DNA from: an uncultured Oscillospiraceae bacterium
GTDB taxonomy: Bacteria > Bacillota > Clostridia > Oscillospirales > Oscillospiraceae
Length of the DNA stretch: 11,266 nucleotides
Assembly (NCBI GenBank): GCA_910577805.1
Contig: CAJTOE010000077.1
Span: 1 to 11,266, forward strand
Direction: 5' to 3'
Of this stretch, positions 1 through 6,193 are shown piece after piece. How positions within the stretch are numbered: position 1 is the first letter of the stretch; every line of letters begins with the position of its first letter. Both the position numbers and the translations under genes were made by a program. The notes beneath the pieces are model-generated. The model did no database searches and was not told the DNA's origin. It saw only the letters and a program-made list of their open reading frames with translations.

Positions 1-375
1 ACCGGTGTGGGGCAGTACATCAAGGAGCAAAATCCGGCGGTGAAAATCGTGGCGGTGGAGCCCAAGGACTCTCCTGTTCTCAGTGAGGGCCGCTCCGGGG
101 CCCATAAGATCCAGGGCATCGGCGCTGGATTCGTCCCGGAGGTACTGGATACCGCAGTTTATGATGAGATCATCCCTGTGTCCAACGAGGATGCCTTTGC
201 CGCCGGACGGCTGATCAGCCGCAAGGAGGGCGTGCTGGTGGGTATTTCCTCCGGGGCCGCGCTCCATGCGGCAATCGAACTGGCAAAGCGGCCCGAAAAT
301 GCGGGCAAGACCATCGTGGCTCTGCTTCCGGACACCGGCGGCCGTTATCTGTCCACACCGCTCTTTGCGGACTGA
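1..375 (+). CDS. cysK: Cysteine synthase (O-acetylserine sulfhydrylase), C-terminal part
   Basis: This is the C-terminal 124 residues of a PLP-dependent cysteine synthase, which makes L-cysteine from O-acetylserine and sulfide in the cytoplasm. The frame is open at the left edge (it begins T-G-V-G-Q-Y) and ends in TGA at 373-375. The family is about 300 aa, so roughly 180 residues lie outside. Diagnostic stretches are GQYIKEQNP, VEPKDSPVLSEG, the HKIQGIGAGFVP loop near the PLP/substrate site and GISSGAA, which in this family binds the cofactor phosphate side. The end LLPDTGGRYLSTPLFAD is the usual CysK terminus. It lies 58 bp upstream of a cysteine desulfurase, so product cysteine can feed sulfur mobilisation. 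CysM or cystathionine beta-synthase-like relatives share parts of this fold, but the terminus fits CysK best. Confidence 0.93.
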   Translation, partial: TGVGQYIKEQNPAVKIVAVEPKDSPVLSEGRSGAHKIQGIGAGFVPEVLDTAVYDEIIPVSNEDAFAAGRLISRKEGVLVGISSGAALHAAIELAKRPENAGKTIVALLPDTGGRYLSTPLFAD

Positions 376-385
376 GTATGGAACG

Positions 386-418
386 AGCACGCCGGTGCAT
401 GCACCGGCGTGTTTCTGT
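386..418 (+). terminator. Strong hairpin between cysK and the desulfurase gene
   Basis: Bases 388-411 form a perfect 24-nt palindrome whose half is CACGCCGGTGCA, extendable by a G-T and an A-T pair at the base. It is followed by TTTCTGTTC rather than a clean T-run. It could be a leaky intrinsic terminator that attenuates readthrough from cysK, or an RNA-processing or stability hairpin just upstream of the next ribosome binding site. The imperfect U-tract makes complete termination doubtful. Confidence 0.55.
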
Positions 419-433
419 TCGGAAAGGAAATTT

Positions 434-1618
434 ATGATTTACGCAGACAACGCAGCCACCACTCGCATGAGTTCCGCCGCCCTCCGGGCGATGCAGGACT
501 GCATGGCGGAGCAGTGGGGCAATCCCTCCAGCCTATACGGACTGGGCCAGCGGGCCAAGGAGGCCCTGGAACACGCCAGAGCGCGTATCGCCGCCTGCAT
601 CGGCGCATCCGCCGGGGAAATCATTTTCACCTCCGGGGGCAGCGAGGCGGACAACCAGGCGCTTTATTCCGCCGCCCGGCTGGGGGCGCGAAAAAACAAA
701 CGCCACATTCTCTCTACCGCCTTTGAGCATCACGCCGTCCTCCACACGCTGGACAAGCTGAAGCAGGAGGGGTTTCACATCGAGCTTTTACCCGTGGGGG
801 AGCGGGGCACAGTCACCGCCCAGCAGGTGGCGGAGGCCATCCGGGAGGACACCGCTTTGGTATCGGTCATGTACGCCAACAACGAAATCGGGAGCATTCT
901 TCCCATTTCAGAAATCGGCGCGGTGTGCCGGGAGCGGGGCGTTCTCTTCCACACGGACGCGGTACAGGCGGCGGGGCATCTGCCCATTGACGTGAGCACC
1001 CAAAACATTGACCTGCTGTCGCTCTCCGCCCACAAATTTCATGGCCCCAAGGGAACCGGCGCGCTGTACGCCCGGAAGGGGGTGGCCCTGACCAGCCTCA
1101 TTGCAGGCGGGGCACAGGAGCGGGGCAGACGGGCCGGAACAGAGAATGTCCCGGCGGCGGTGGGGATGGCGGCGGCGCTGGAGGAGGCCTGCGCACACAT
1201 GGCGGAGCATACCCCGAAAATTGCCGCCCTGCGGGACAAGCTCATTGCAGGACTCTCGGAAATCCCCCACGCCGCCCTCAACGGCGACCCCGTCCACCGG
1301 CTTCCCGGCAATGTCAGCTTCTGCTTTGAGGGCGTGGAGGGAGAAAGCCTCCTGCTTCTGCTGGACGACCGGGGGATCTGCGCTTCCTCCGGTTCCGCCT
1401 GCACCTCCGGCTCCCTGGACCCCAGCCATGTGCTGCTGGCAATCGGACGGCCCCATGAAACAGCCCACGGTTCCCTGCGGCTGTCGCTGTGCGGGGAGAA
1501 CACCGAGGCGGATGTGGACGCGATTTTAAAGGCCGTCCCGGAGGTGGTGGCCTATCTGCGCAATATGTCCCCGCTGTGGAAGGATAAGGCCAGCGGAAAG
1601 AAAGCATTTGTCCTATAA
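434..1618 (+). CDS. iscS: Cysteine desulfurase, IscS/NifS family
   Basis: A 394-residue class V aminotransferase-fold enzyme that removes sulfur from cysteine as an enzyme persulfide for Fe-S clusters and other sulfur acceptors. The ATG at 434 was chosen because GGAAAGGAA lies just upstream and the protein then starts MIYADNAATT, the standard family N-terminus; an upstream in-frame start would run back through cysK. Visible landmarks are His99 in FEHHAVL, Asp175 in HTDAVQAAGH, the PLP lysine Lys201 in SAHKFHGPKG, RAGTEN near 234-238, and the catalytic Cys323 in ASSGSACTSGS. The mobile-loop form SSGSACTSG followed by DPSHVLLAIG is that of group I (IscS/NifS) enzymes rather than SufS. The next gene, 27 bp downstream, is its natural partner scaffold. 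The iscS versus nifS label is a convention; no nitrogenase gene is in view. Confidence 0.95.
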   Translation: MIYADNAATTRMSSAALRAMQDCMAEQWGNPSSLYGLGQRAKEALEHARARIAACIGASAGEIIFTSGGSEADNQALYSAARLGARKNKRHILSTAFEHHAVLHTLDKLKQEGFHIELLPVGERGTVTAQQVAEAIREDTALVSVMYANNEIGSILPISEIGAVCRERGVLFHTDAVQAAGHLPIDVSTQNIDLLSLSAHKFHGPKGTGALYARKGVALTSLIAGGAQERGRRAGTENVPAAVGMAAALEEACAHMAEHTPKIAALRDKLIAGLSEIPHAALNGDPVHRLPGNVSFCFEGVEGESLLLLLDDRGICASSGSACTSGSLDPSHVLLAIGRPHETAHGSLRLSLCGENTEADVDAILKAVPEVVAYLRNMSPLWKDKASGKKAFVL

Positions 1619-1645
1619 TTTGCCCTATAAAAGGAGGTTTTTCAT

Positions 1646-2029
1646 ATGGCGCTCTACAGTGAAACGGTCATGGACCACTTCCGCAATCCCCGCAACGTAG
1701 GGGTGATCGAGGACGCGGACGGAGTCGGCGAGGCGGGCAACGCGGTCTGCGGCGATATTATGAAGATTTACCTGAAAATCGAGGACAGCACTGTGGCGGA
1801 TGTGCGGTTTGAGACCTTCGGCTGCGGCTCTGCCATTGCCTCCAGCTCCATGGCCACGGAGCTGATCAAAGGCCGCCATCTGTCGGAGGTGCTGACCCTC
1901 ACCAACAAGGCGGTCGCCGAGGCCCTGGACGGTCTGCCCGCCCACAAGCTGCACTGTTCCGTCCTGGCGGAGGAGGCCATCCGGGCCGCTGTGCAGGACT
2001 ACTACGACCGGCAAAAGCTTTCGGAATAA
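1646..2029 (+). CDS. iscU: Fe-S cluster assembly scaffold, IscU/NifU N-terminal type
   Basis: A 127-residue scaffold on which [2Fe-2S]/[4Fe-4S] clusters are built from desulfurase-derived sulfur before transfer to target proteins. The ATG at 1646 follows AAGGAGG at 1631-1637 with good spacing. The N-terminus YSETVMDHFRNPRNVG is typical. The ligand set is complete: Cys35 and Asp37 (VCGDIM), Cys60 (FGCGSAIASSS) and His103-Cys104 (HCSVLAEEAI), matching Cys37/Asp39/Cys63/His105/Cys106 of E. coli IscU. The LPPVK chaperone-recognition motif before the last cysteine is altered to LPAHK, in line with Firmicute systems that lack the HscA/HscB chaperones. It forms an operon with the upstream desulfurase and is followed at once by a terminator. 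It is short because the C-terminal NifU (Nfu) domain is absent. Confidence 0.94.
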   Translation: MALYSETVMDHFRNPRNVGVIEDADGVGEAGNAVCGDIMKIYLKIEDSTVADVRFETFGCGSAIASSSMATELIKGRHLSEVLTLTNKAVAEALDGLPAHKLHCSVLAEEAIRAAVQDYYDRQKLSE

Positions 2030-2031
2030 CA

Positions 2032-2077
2032 AAAACACCCAGGCAGAGAACTTTTTGGTTCCTGCCTGGGTGTTTTT
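2032..2077. terminator. Bidirectional intrinsic terminator between iscU and dhaK
   Basis: The arms 2032-2046 (AAAACACCCAGGCAG) and 2062-2076 are perfect complements; the upper part also pairs GAAC/GTTC around a TTTTT loop. TTTTTT at 2072-2077 serves the plus-strand iscU transcript, and the A-run at 2031-2035 reads as T-run on the minus strand, so it can also end dhaK transcripts arriving from the right. Confidence 0.9.
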
Positions 2078-2109
2078 TCTCTCTTCCGGCGGCTCCGGGC
2101 CGCGGCAGC

Positions 2110-3108
2110 TTACAGCTTGCTATAGGCGGGGGTGTGGCAGGGGGTGTTCCACAGACGGAGGAACTCCTCGTCCCACTTGGCAATGTTCATCTGGAAGCCG
2201 CCGGCCTCCTGCACGGTGAGGATTTCGCCCACCATGCTTGCGACGGTCTCCACGCCCTGGGCTTTCAGGAATTCCACGGTGTCCTTGAACAGCACCAGCA
2301 TCTCCATCATGGTAGTTGCGCCGCAGCCGTTTATCATCACAAAGGCCTTGTCACCCGCCTTCAGCTCCAGCTTTTTGCACAGTGCGTCCGCGACCGTCGC
2401 CACAGTCTCCTTGGAGGATTTCATGGGCACCCGAACGCCGCCGCCCTCGCCGTGCTGGCCTGCGCCGATCTCCATCAGGCCGGTCTCGCCCAGGTCGCCG
2501 AAGGACATGCCGTTCTGGGGGTGGGTGGCGTCGGTGGATTTGACGGTGATGGAAGCCATATTGCCGGCGTAGCGCTGGGCGATGGCGGCTACCTCGTCCA
2601 GAGACTTGCCCTCGCGGGCCGCCGCTGCCGCGACGTGGTACAGCGCAACTGCCCCCGCCAGACCCCGCTTGTTGTCCTCGCCGTTGGGGTCGAACTGGAT
2701 CTCCTCTCCGGTCACCACCTGGCGCACGTTCAGCCCGGCCTTCTGGGCCAGCTTCATGGCCTGCTTGCCGGCCAGCTGGTCGCCGGCGTAATTCAGGGTG
2801 AGCAGCAGAACGCCGTGGCCCTTGTCGGCCAGCTGCATCGCGTCAAACACCAGTTTTCCATTGGGGGCGGCAAAGATGTCTCCCACCGCCTGCACGTCCA
2901 GCATACCCTGGCCCACGAATCCGGCCTGGGCAGGCTCGTGTCCGGAGCCGCCGTAGGTGACGATGGTGACCCGGTCCGCGCTGGCAAGGTCCTTGCTGAT
3001 GACCAGATGTCCGTCCACATCCAGGATGTCGGGGTAGGCCAGCCCCAGACCGGTCAGCTCCTCGTCGGTGATGGTCTCAGGGGCATTGATGAACTTTTTC
3101 ATTCTCAT
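2110..3108 (-). CDS. dhaK: Dihydroxyacetone kinase family, DhaK (substrate-binding) subunit
   Basis: A 332-residue DAK1-domain protein. In this family DhaK holds the ketose substrate as a covalent hemiaminal on a histidine while DhaL supplies the nucleotide. Recognisable pieces are GGSGHEPAQAGFVG (53-66, His57), VGDIFAAP, LNYAGD (105-110, Asp110), and IGAGQHGEGGG with the likely covalent His219, equivalent to His230 of E. coli DhaK. The usual text around that histidine is GxGIHGEPG, so IHGEP has become QHGEG here, hinting at a different substrate. The first ATG (3106-3108) follows GAGGT with about 7 nt spacing; Met3 is a less likely start. It is the second gene after dhaL with a 23-bp gap. 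No DhaM phosphotransferase is in view, so either the enzyme uses ATP directly or dhaM is elsewhere. An erythrulose or other short-chain ketose kinase is an alternative. Confidence 0.88.
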   Translation of the reverse strand: MRMKKFINAPETITDEELTGLGLAYPDILDVDGHLVISKDLASADRVTIVTYGGSGHEPAQAGFVGQGMLDVQAVGDIFAAPNGKLVFDAMQLADKGHGVLLLTLNYAGDQLAGKQAMKLAQKAGLNVRQVVTGEEIQFDPNGEDNKRGLAGAVALYHVAAAAAREGKSLDEVAAIAQRYAGNMASITVKSTDATHPQNGMSFGDLGETGLMEIGAGQHGEGGGVRVPMKSSKETVATVADALCKKLELKAGDKAFVMINGCGATTMMEMLVLFKDTVEFLKAQGVETVASMVGEILTVQEAGGFQMNIAKWDEEFLRLWNTPCHTPAYSKL

Positions 3109-3131
3109 AAAAATGACCTCGTTTTCAAAAT

Positions 3132-3740
3132 TCAGGCCTGCGCCAGGCCCTGGAAGAAATAGGACATGGACATCGCTCCCGCGTCCGGGGTGCCGATGGT
3201 CTGTGCGCCGTAGCTCCTGGCCCGGCCGAATTTGGACACGTACTGCTTGCTGTCCTCCGCGCCCTGGGCGGCGGCGCGGGCCGCGGAAGCGAATAACTCG
3301 TTTTCATCGTCCCCCTGGTAGGAGGCGATGGCCAGACTGGCGGGAATCAGCGCGTCCATCATGGTCTTGTCGCCCATCTTTGCGCCGGAAATTTCGGTCA
3401 GCGCCTCCAGCGCGCGGGAAAAGGCGGCCTGAAGGCCGGCTATGTCGATCTCATCCCCCTCCGGGGCATTTTCCTGCATCCCGTCCAGCCAGGTGTTCCA
3501 AAGGGGAACCGCGCTTCCGCCGTTCAGGGTCATAACGGCCATAGCCGCGTCGTCCAGCATGGACTGGATGCCCCCTTCCGATTGGTCCACCGCGTCGGAG
3601 ATGGCGCCGGCGATTTTGTTCATGGTCAGGCCGTGGTCCGCGTCGCCGAACCGGGAGTCGATATCGGTCAATTCGTCCTCCGCCGCCAGCACCGATGTAC
3701 AAGCGTGCTTCAGCCGTTGGGCAAGCTCTGCTTTTTTCAT
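3132..3740 (-). CDS. dhaL: Dihydroxyacetone kinase family, DhaL (nucleotide-binding) subunit
   Basis: A 202-residue DAK2-domain protein, the all-helical subunit that binds ADP/ATP through two Mg ions and phosphorylates substrate held on DhaK. The Mg-binding motif is intact as LTDIDSRFGDADHGLTM: Asp28, Asp33, Asp35 and His36 correspond to Asp30/35/37/His38 in E. coli DhaL. Downstream are TLNGGSAVPLW (71-81), GAKMGDKTMMDAL (119-131), and the C-terminal FGRARSYGAQTIGTPDAGA (171-189), where the family has a GRASYLGxRSxGxxDPGA loop. The ATG at 3738-3740 follows AAGAGGTGA with about 6-7 nt spacing. It is the first gene of the dhaL-dhaK unit, the reverse of the common K-L-M order. Substrate is not provable from sequence. 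Confidence 0.88.
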   Translation of the reverse strand: MKKAELAQRLKHACTSVLAAEDELTDIDSRFGDADHGLTMNKIAGAISDAVDQSEGGIQSMLDDAAMAVMTLNGGSAVPLWNTWLDGMQENAPEGDEIDIAGLQAAFSRALEALTEISGAKMGDKTMMDALIPASLAIASYQGDDENELFASAARAAAQGAEDSKQYVSKFGRARSYGAQTIGTPDAGAMSMSYFFQGLAQA

Positions 3741-3791
3741 ACTCTGTCACCTCTTATTGGAATGCCAGTCATTTCTTACATCCGTTCCAAA

Positions 3792-3820
3792 ACAATACCA
3801 CACATCAGCGCATAAATCAA
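3792..3820 (-). promoter_or_regulatory. Predicted sigma-A promoter of dhaL-dhaK
   Basis: On the minus strand TTGATT (3815-3820) is separated by exactly 17 nt from TATTGT (3792-3797), which is preceded by TGG, an extended -10. Transcription would start near 3785, leaving a leader of about 45 nt before the dhaL ATG. No terminator is evident between the upstream minus-strand gene and this promoter, so readthrough from the ferredoxin unit is also possible. Confidence 0.55.
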
Positions 3821-3907
3821 TTACATAACAGCATTTTCCCTGTTTCCAACAGAATTTCGGAGCAAGAATTATGCACTATGCACAAAGAGAGGCGGCCGGA
3901 ATTGAAT

Positions 3908-4483
3908 TTACGCGTCCCGGTTTTTGACCCGGCAGATCAACTGGGTCATGGTCCCCATGGGGCAGTAGACGCACCAGCTCCGGGGCTTGAACAGCACCAT
4001 CGTAATGAGGCCCAGGACGGTGGAGGTGAGCATTACGCTGTAAAAGCCAAAGGCGAACTGGGCTACGCCCGGATGGAACAGCGTCCCGTGATAGGCCCAG
4101 CTCCAGGGCAGCTTGAAGGTCCAGAGCAGAGTCACGGCCTGTCTCAGCTCCTGAGTTCCGGCAAAGACCAGATATGTAACCCAGAGCATCTGGAAGAACA
4201 TGATGAAAAAGAAAATCAGAAAGCCGCAGCGGAAAACCTTGCTTTTCATCCAGTTTGGAATATCTTTTTTCCGGGACAGCCCGAACCGTCCCCCCAGCAG
4301 GCCGAACAGCTGGCCCCGGCCGCAGTAGCGGTTGCAGTAGCCCTTGGTGCCGCTGACGATGGAAATAATCAACGGGATAAAAAAGCACAGCAGGCCCAGC
4401 CAGGCGAACAGGATGTTGAAGAAGCCCAGGACCAGATAGGTCAGGGAGACCACCCAGAGATAATCGTACCAGTGTTTTTTCAT
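3908..4483 (-). CDS. NapH-like membrane protein with Fe-S cysteine motifs
   Basis: A 191-residue polytopic membrane protein of the broad NapH/CcoG/YccM 4Fe-4S membrane-protein group, whose members pass electrons between ferredoxin-type partners and a quinone pool or periplasmic acceptors. The start at 4481-4483 follows AGGAGG with 7 nt spacing; the longer upstream frame merely overlaps the ferredoxin gene. Four hydrophobic stretches are visible at about 9-27, 28-46, 86-108 and 140-165. The characteristic cysteine pairs are GYCNRYCGRGQLFG (Cys50, Cys54) after helix 2 and SWCVYCPMGTMTQLIC (Cys171, Cys174, Cys184) after the last helix. The ferredoxin domain usually fused at the C-terminus in NapH is missing, but the adjacent gene supplies one. 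The start overlaps the ferredoxin stop as ATGA, implying coupled translation. Specific partner and direction of electron flow are unknown. Confidence 0.78.
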   Translation of the reverse strand: MKKHWYDYLWVVSLTYLVLGFFNILFAWLGLLCFFIPLIISIVSGTKGYCNRYCGRGQLFGLLGGRFGLSRKKDIPNWMKSKVFRCGFLIFFFIMFFQMLWVTYLVFAGTQELRQAVTLLWTFKLPWSWAYHGTLFHPGVAQFAFGFYSVMLTSTVLGLITMVLFKPRSWCVYCPMGTMTQLICRVKNRDA

Positions 4484-4710
4484 ACTTGTGCCTCCTGAAT
4501 CAGAATGACGGACGCGGGGCACTCCTTCGCGCATTTCCCGCACCCCACGCACCGGGCAGGGTCCACTCTGGCCGCGATGCCCTTGTGAACGGCGATGGCG
4601 TGCAGCGGGCACACCTTGACACAGCAGCCGCAGGCGACGCAGGAATCCGCGTCTACGAACGCCCGGCGCTTTGGTTTCGCTTTCGTTTTTGGTTCCATTT
4701 TTGTTTCCAT
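4480..4710 (-). CDS. 2[4Fe-4S] ferredoxin-like protein
   Basis: A 76-residue bacterial-type ferredoxin. The two cluster motifs are CVACGCCVKVCP (Cys24, 27, 30, 34, with an extra Cys29) and CVGCGKCAKECP (Cys54, 57, 60, 64), each fitting CxxCxxCxxxCP, so two low-potential [4Fe-4S] clusters are expected. A basic, lysine-rich N-terminal extension of about 17 residues (KTKAKPKRR) precedes the fold; it is not a signal peptide and might aid docking to the membrane or partner. The ATG at 4708-4710 follows TAGGAGGTAAT with ideal spacing. It overlaps the NapH-like membrane gene by 4 bp, and together they look like a split version of one ferredoxin-plus-membrane electron carrier. I could not find a convincing promoter for it in the divergent region. 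Confidence 0.88.
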   Translation of the reverse strand: METKMEPKTKAKPKRRAFVDADSCVACGCCVKVCPLHAIAVHKGIAARVDPARCVGCGKCAKECPASVILIQEAQV

Positions 4711-4725
4711 ATCATTACCTCCTAT

Positions 4726-4752
4726 TAACTTTTGGCTATTTTATGCCGATAT
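4726..4752 (+). promoter_or_regulatory. Sigma-D/sigma-28-like (flagellar) promoter
   Basis: TAAC (4726-4729), 15 nt, then GCCGATAT (4745-4752). The Gram-positive SigD consensus is TAAA-N15-GCCGATAT, so the -10 is a perfect match and the -35 differs at one base. Transcription would begin near 4759, about 80 nt before the ATG at 4838. The site sits over the ribosome-binding region of the divergent ferredoxin gene, so the two units may interfere. Confidence 0.55.
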
Positions 4753-4796
4753 TTATGAGAAAAGTACGGGGTATCCCCCTCATCCTGCACCACTTT

Positions 4797-4817
4797 ACAA
4801 ATCACAAATCACAAACC
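4797..4817 (+). repeat. Short tandem heptamer in the 5' leader
   Basis: Three consecutive copies of ACAAATC (the last is ACAAACC) lie between the predicted transcription start and the ribosome binding site of the 415-aa gene. The function is unknown; an unstructured A-rich leader segment that keeps the ribosome site open is one possibility. Confidence 0.6.
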
Positions 4818-4837
4818 ATAAGGACGGTGAATTCACA

Positions 4838-6085
4838 ATGTTTGTCGGAAAACTCATGGCAAACCCGTATCAGGGCATTCCGAACCTTGCCGCAAAACAG
4901 ACCAAAGCCCCCTCTGCCCCCGCCCCCTCCGCTCCGGCACACTATGACCGCGTGGAAATCGGAGCCGGTCCCCGGTCGATACAGGCCATGGAAAATACCT
5001 CCTACACCTGGGCCGCGCCGGACAGCAGACTGCAAAAGGAGCTTCTGCCGCCGTCGGAGCAGCCGTCCTATACCCAGGAGGACGCGCTTATGAATCAGTA
5101 CATGAAGCAGTTCCGCATAGAAGGGTACTTTGACGGCGAGACCTTTGTAAATACCTCCTCCGAGCCGGTGAGGCTGGTTGTAAAGGACGAGGTTTCCCAG
5201 GAGGAGCTGGAGGCCTTCCGGCAGGAGCTGGCCGAAAAGGGCCTGGGGGACGAAATCGACTGGCAGGGCGTCAGGAGCGATTTTGTGCAGATGGGCGCGA
5301 ATTTCGGCAACATCGAGCGCTTTTCGCAAAAAGTAGATTATCTGGCGTCCCGGTACGCGGTCTTGAAGGACCGTATTCAACAGCAGTATACCGGCAGCCA
5401 GCAGGAAGCCGAATTGCAGACCCTGGAGCAAATCTATGCCAAGACAAAGAATGAGCTGGCGGACTCCTATGCGAAAAACATCGGCGGTCTGTATGAGAGC
5501 CTGGGGCAGGCGGGCGCGGCGGAGGATATGCACAGCAGCGTACTGGCCCTGGTAGACCAAAAGGCGGACGCATATACCGCCCACATCGAGCAGAATGGCC
5601 TGGATGCGGGCATCACCGGACCGGACCAGGAATGGCTCAAGCAGGACGACGGGTACATGGCGGCCCAGCTGCGGCAGAGCGCGTCCGCGCTGTTGGCGGA
5701 GCAGAACACGCAGTCCGAGAGCGGGCAGGCGGTCTACGATGGAAACGATCTGGCGTTTGCGGGAGTTTTTGCCAAAAAGCTGGCAAAGCAGCTGGAGGAC
5801 CCGGCCTGGAATGTGAACCAGAGCGACGAGGCCCTTGGCCGGGAGCTTGCGTCGCAGTACAAGGCGCTGAAAGCGGACGCGGGAAAGGCCGGTGTAAGTG
5901 AAAAGCTGACGAACATGCTGACCGGCGCGTTTCCCCCGTTCATGGACCGGCTGATGGATTCGCTGGATGCTTCGATTGAGGGGAACCGGCAGTGGGCGGC
6001 GGAAAAGCCCTGGATTTCTGGCATGATCCGGACCAGTGCGATAGACCGGCAGAGCGTGTATCAAGCGTTTTACGGTGCATTATAA
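4838..6085 (+). CDS. Cysteine-free helical protein of unknown function, possibly motility-linked
   Basis: I do not recognise this 415-residue protein. The ATG at 4838 follows AAGGACGGTGA; upstream codons of the same frame run antisense through the ferredoxin gene and are not credible. It has no cysteine, no signal peptide and no membrane segment. Residues 1-50 are low-complexity with a PSAPAPSAPAH stretch, then YDRVEIG, which faintly recalls the DKVEIS-type motif near the start of some Firmicute flagellar proteins. From about 80 onward it is mostly charged helix (for example EEELEAFRQELAEKG-like segments, and 175-215 rich in Gln/Glu), consistent with coiled coil. The upstream sigma-D-like promoter, absence of cysteine (common in exported flagellar proteins) and helical nature together suggest a flagellum- or motility-associated protein. 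That is inference; no neighbour is a flagellar gene. Confidence 0.8.
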   Translation: MFVGKLMANPYQGIPNLAAKQTKAPSAPAPSAPAHYDRVEIGAGPRSIQAMENTSYTWAAPDSRLQKELLPPSEQPSYTQEDALMNQYMKQFRIEGYFDGETFVNTSSEPVRLVVKDEVSQEELEAFRQELAEKGLGDEIDWQGVRSDFVQMGANFGNIERFSQKVDYLASRYAVLKDRIQQQYTGSQQEAELQTLEQIYAKTKNELADSYAKNIGGLYESLGQAGAAEDMHSSVLALVDQKADAYTAHIEQNGLDAGITGPDQEWLKQDDGYMAAQLRQSASALLAEQNTQSESGQAVYDGNDLAFAGVFAKKLAKQLEDPAWNVNQSDEALGRELASQYKALKADAGKAGVSEKLTNMLTGAFPPFMDRLMDSLDASIEGNRQWAAEKPWISGMIRTSAIDRQSVYQAFYGAL

Positions 6086-6103
6086 TATAGAAACGACAAG
6101 GGG

Positions 6104-6121
6104 GCGGGCCTGCGGGTCCGC
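6104..6121 (+). other. Small hairpin after the 415-aa gene
   Basis: GCGGGCC and GGTCCGC pair over 7 bp (one G-T) around a TGCG loop, 18 bp after the stop codon at 6083-6085. No T-run follows, so it is at most a weak terminator or a 3'-end stabiliser. Confidence 0.35.
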
Positions 6122-6122
6122 T

Positions 6123-6152
6123 CTCTCTACGCTGCGTAGGTTGCGCAGAGAG
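6123..6152. promoter_or_regulatory. Inverted repeat over the promoter of the HTH-desulfoferrodoxin gene (candidate operator)
   Basis: CTCTCTaCGC (6123-6132) and GCGcAGAGAG (6143-6152) are inverted copies with one mismatch and a 10-nt centre. The right arm covers the predicted -35 (6141-6146). XRE-family regulators often bind such dyads at their own promoters, so autoregulation is plausible but unproven. Confidence 0.4.
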
Positions 6153-6169
6153 GCGGGGGATGCTATCCT
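6141..6169 (+). promoter_or_regulatory. Predicted extended -10 promoter of the HTH-desulfoferrodoxin gene
   Basis: TTGCGC (6141-6146), 17 nt, TATCCT (6164-6169) with TGC directly before the -10. The -35 is weak (only TTG matches) and the extended -10 would compensate. Start of transcription near 6176 leaves a very short leader before AAAGGAG at 6177-6183, so the exact start is uncertain. The -10 region is almost identical to that at 7783-7798. Confidence 0.5.
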
Positions 6170-6193
6170 GACAGGGAAAGGAGCGTGTACGAC

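Noticed and set aside
1..2029. Complete nitrogenase-type nif cluster
   Set aside because: The desulfurase and scaffold resemble NifS/NifU, but no nifHDK or other nif gene is present; a housekeeping Fe-S role is simpler.
2134..3162. Long plus-strand open frame (about 340 codons) opposite dhaK
   Set aside because: It is fully antisense to a clear DhaK, encodes no recognisable motif, is unusually His/Gly/Leu-rich, and results from GC-biased third positions of the real gene.
3876..4388. Alternative reading of the NapH-like region in another minus-strand frame
   Set aside because: The 3908-4483 frame has membrane helices, paired cysteine motifs and an AGGAGG site; the alternative frame has none of these.
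4797..4817. Short direct repeats as a CRISPR or iteron array
   Set aside because: Three 7-nt units with no spacers, no cas or replication gene nearby; too small for either.
4802..6064. Long minus-strand open frame (about 420 codons) opposite the 415-aa gene
   Set aside because: The plus-strand frame has the ribosome site, promoter and normal protein composition; the antisense frame is Arg/Leu/Gly-rich with no start signals.
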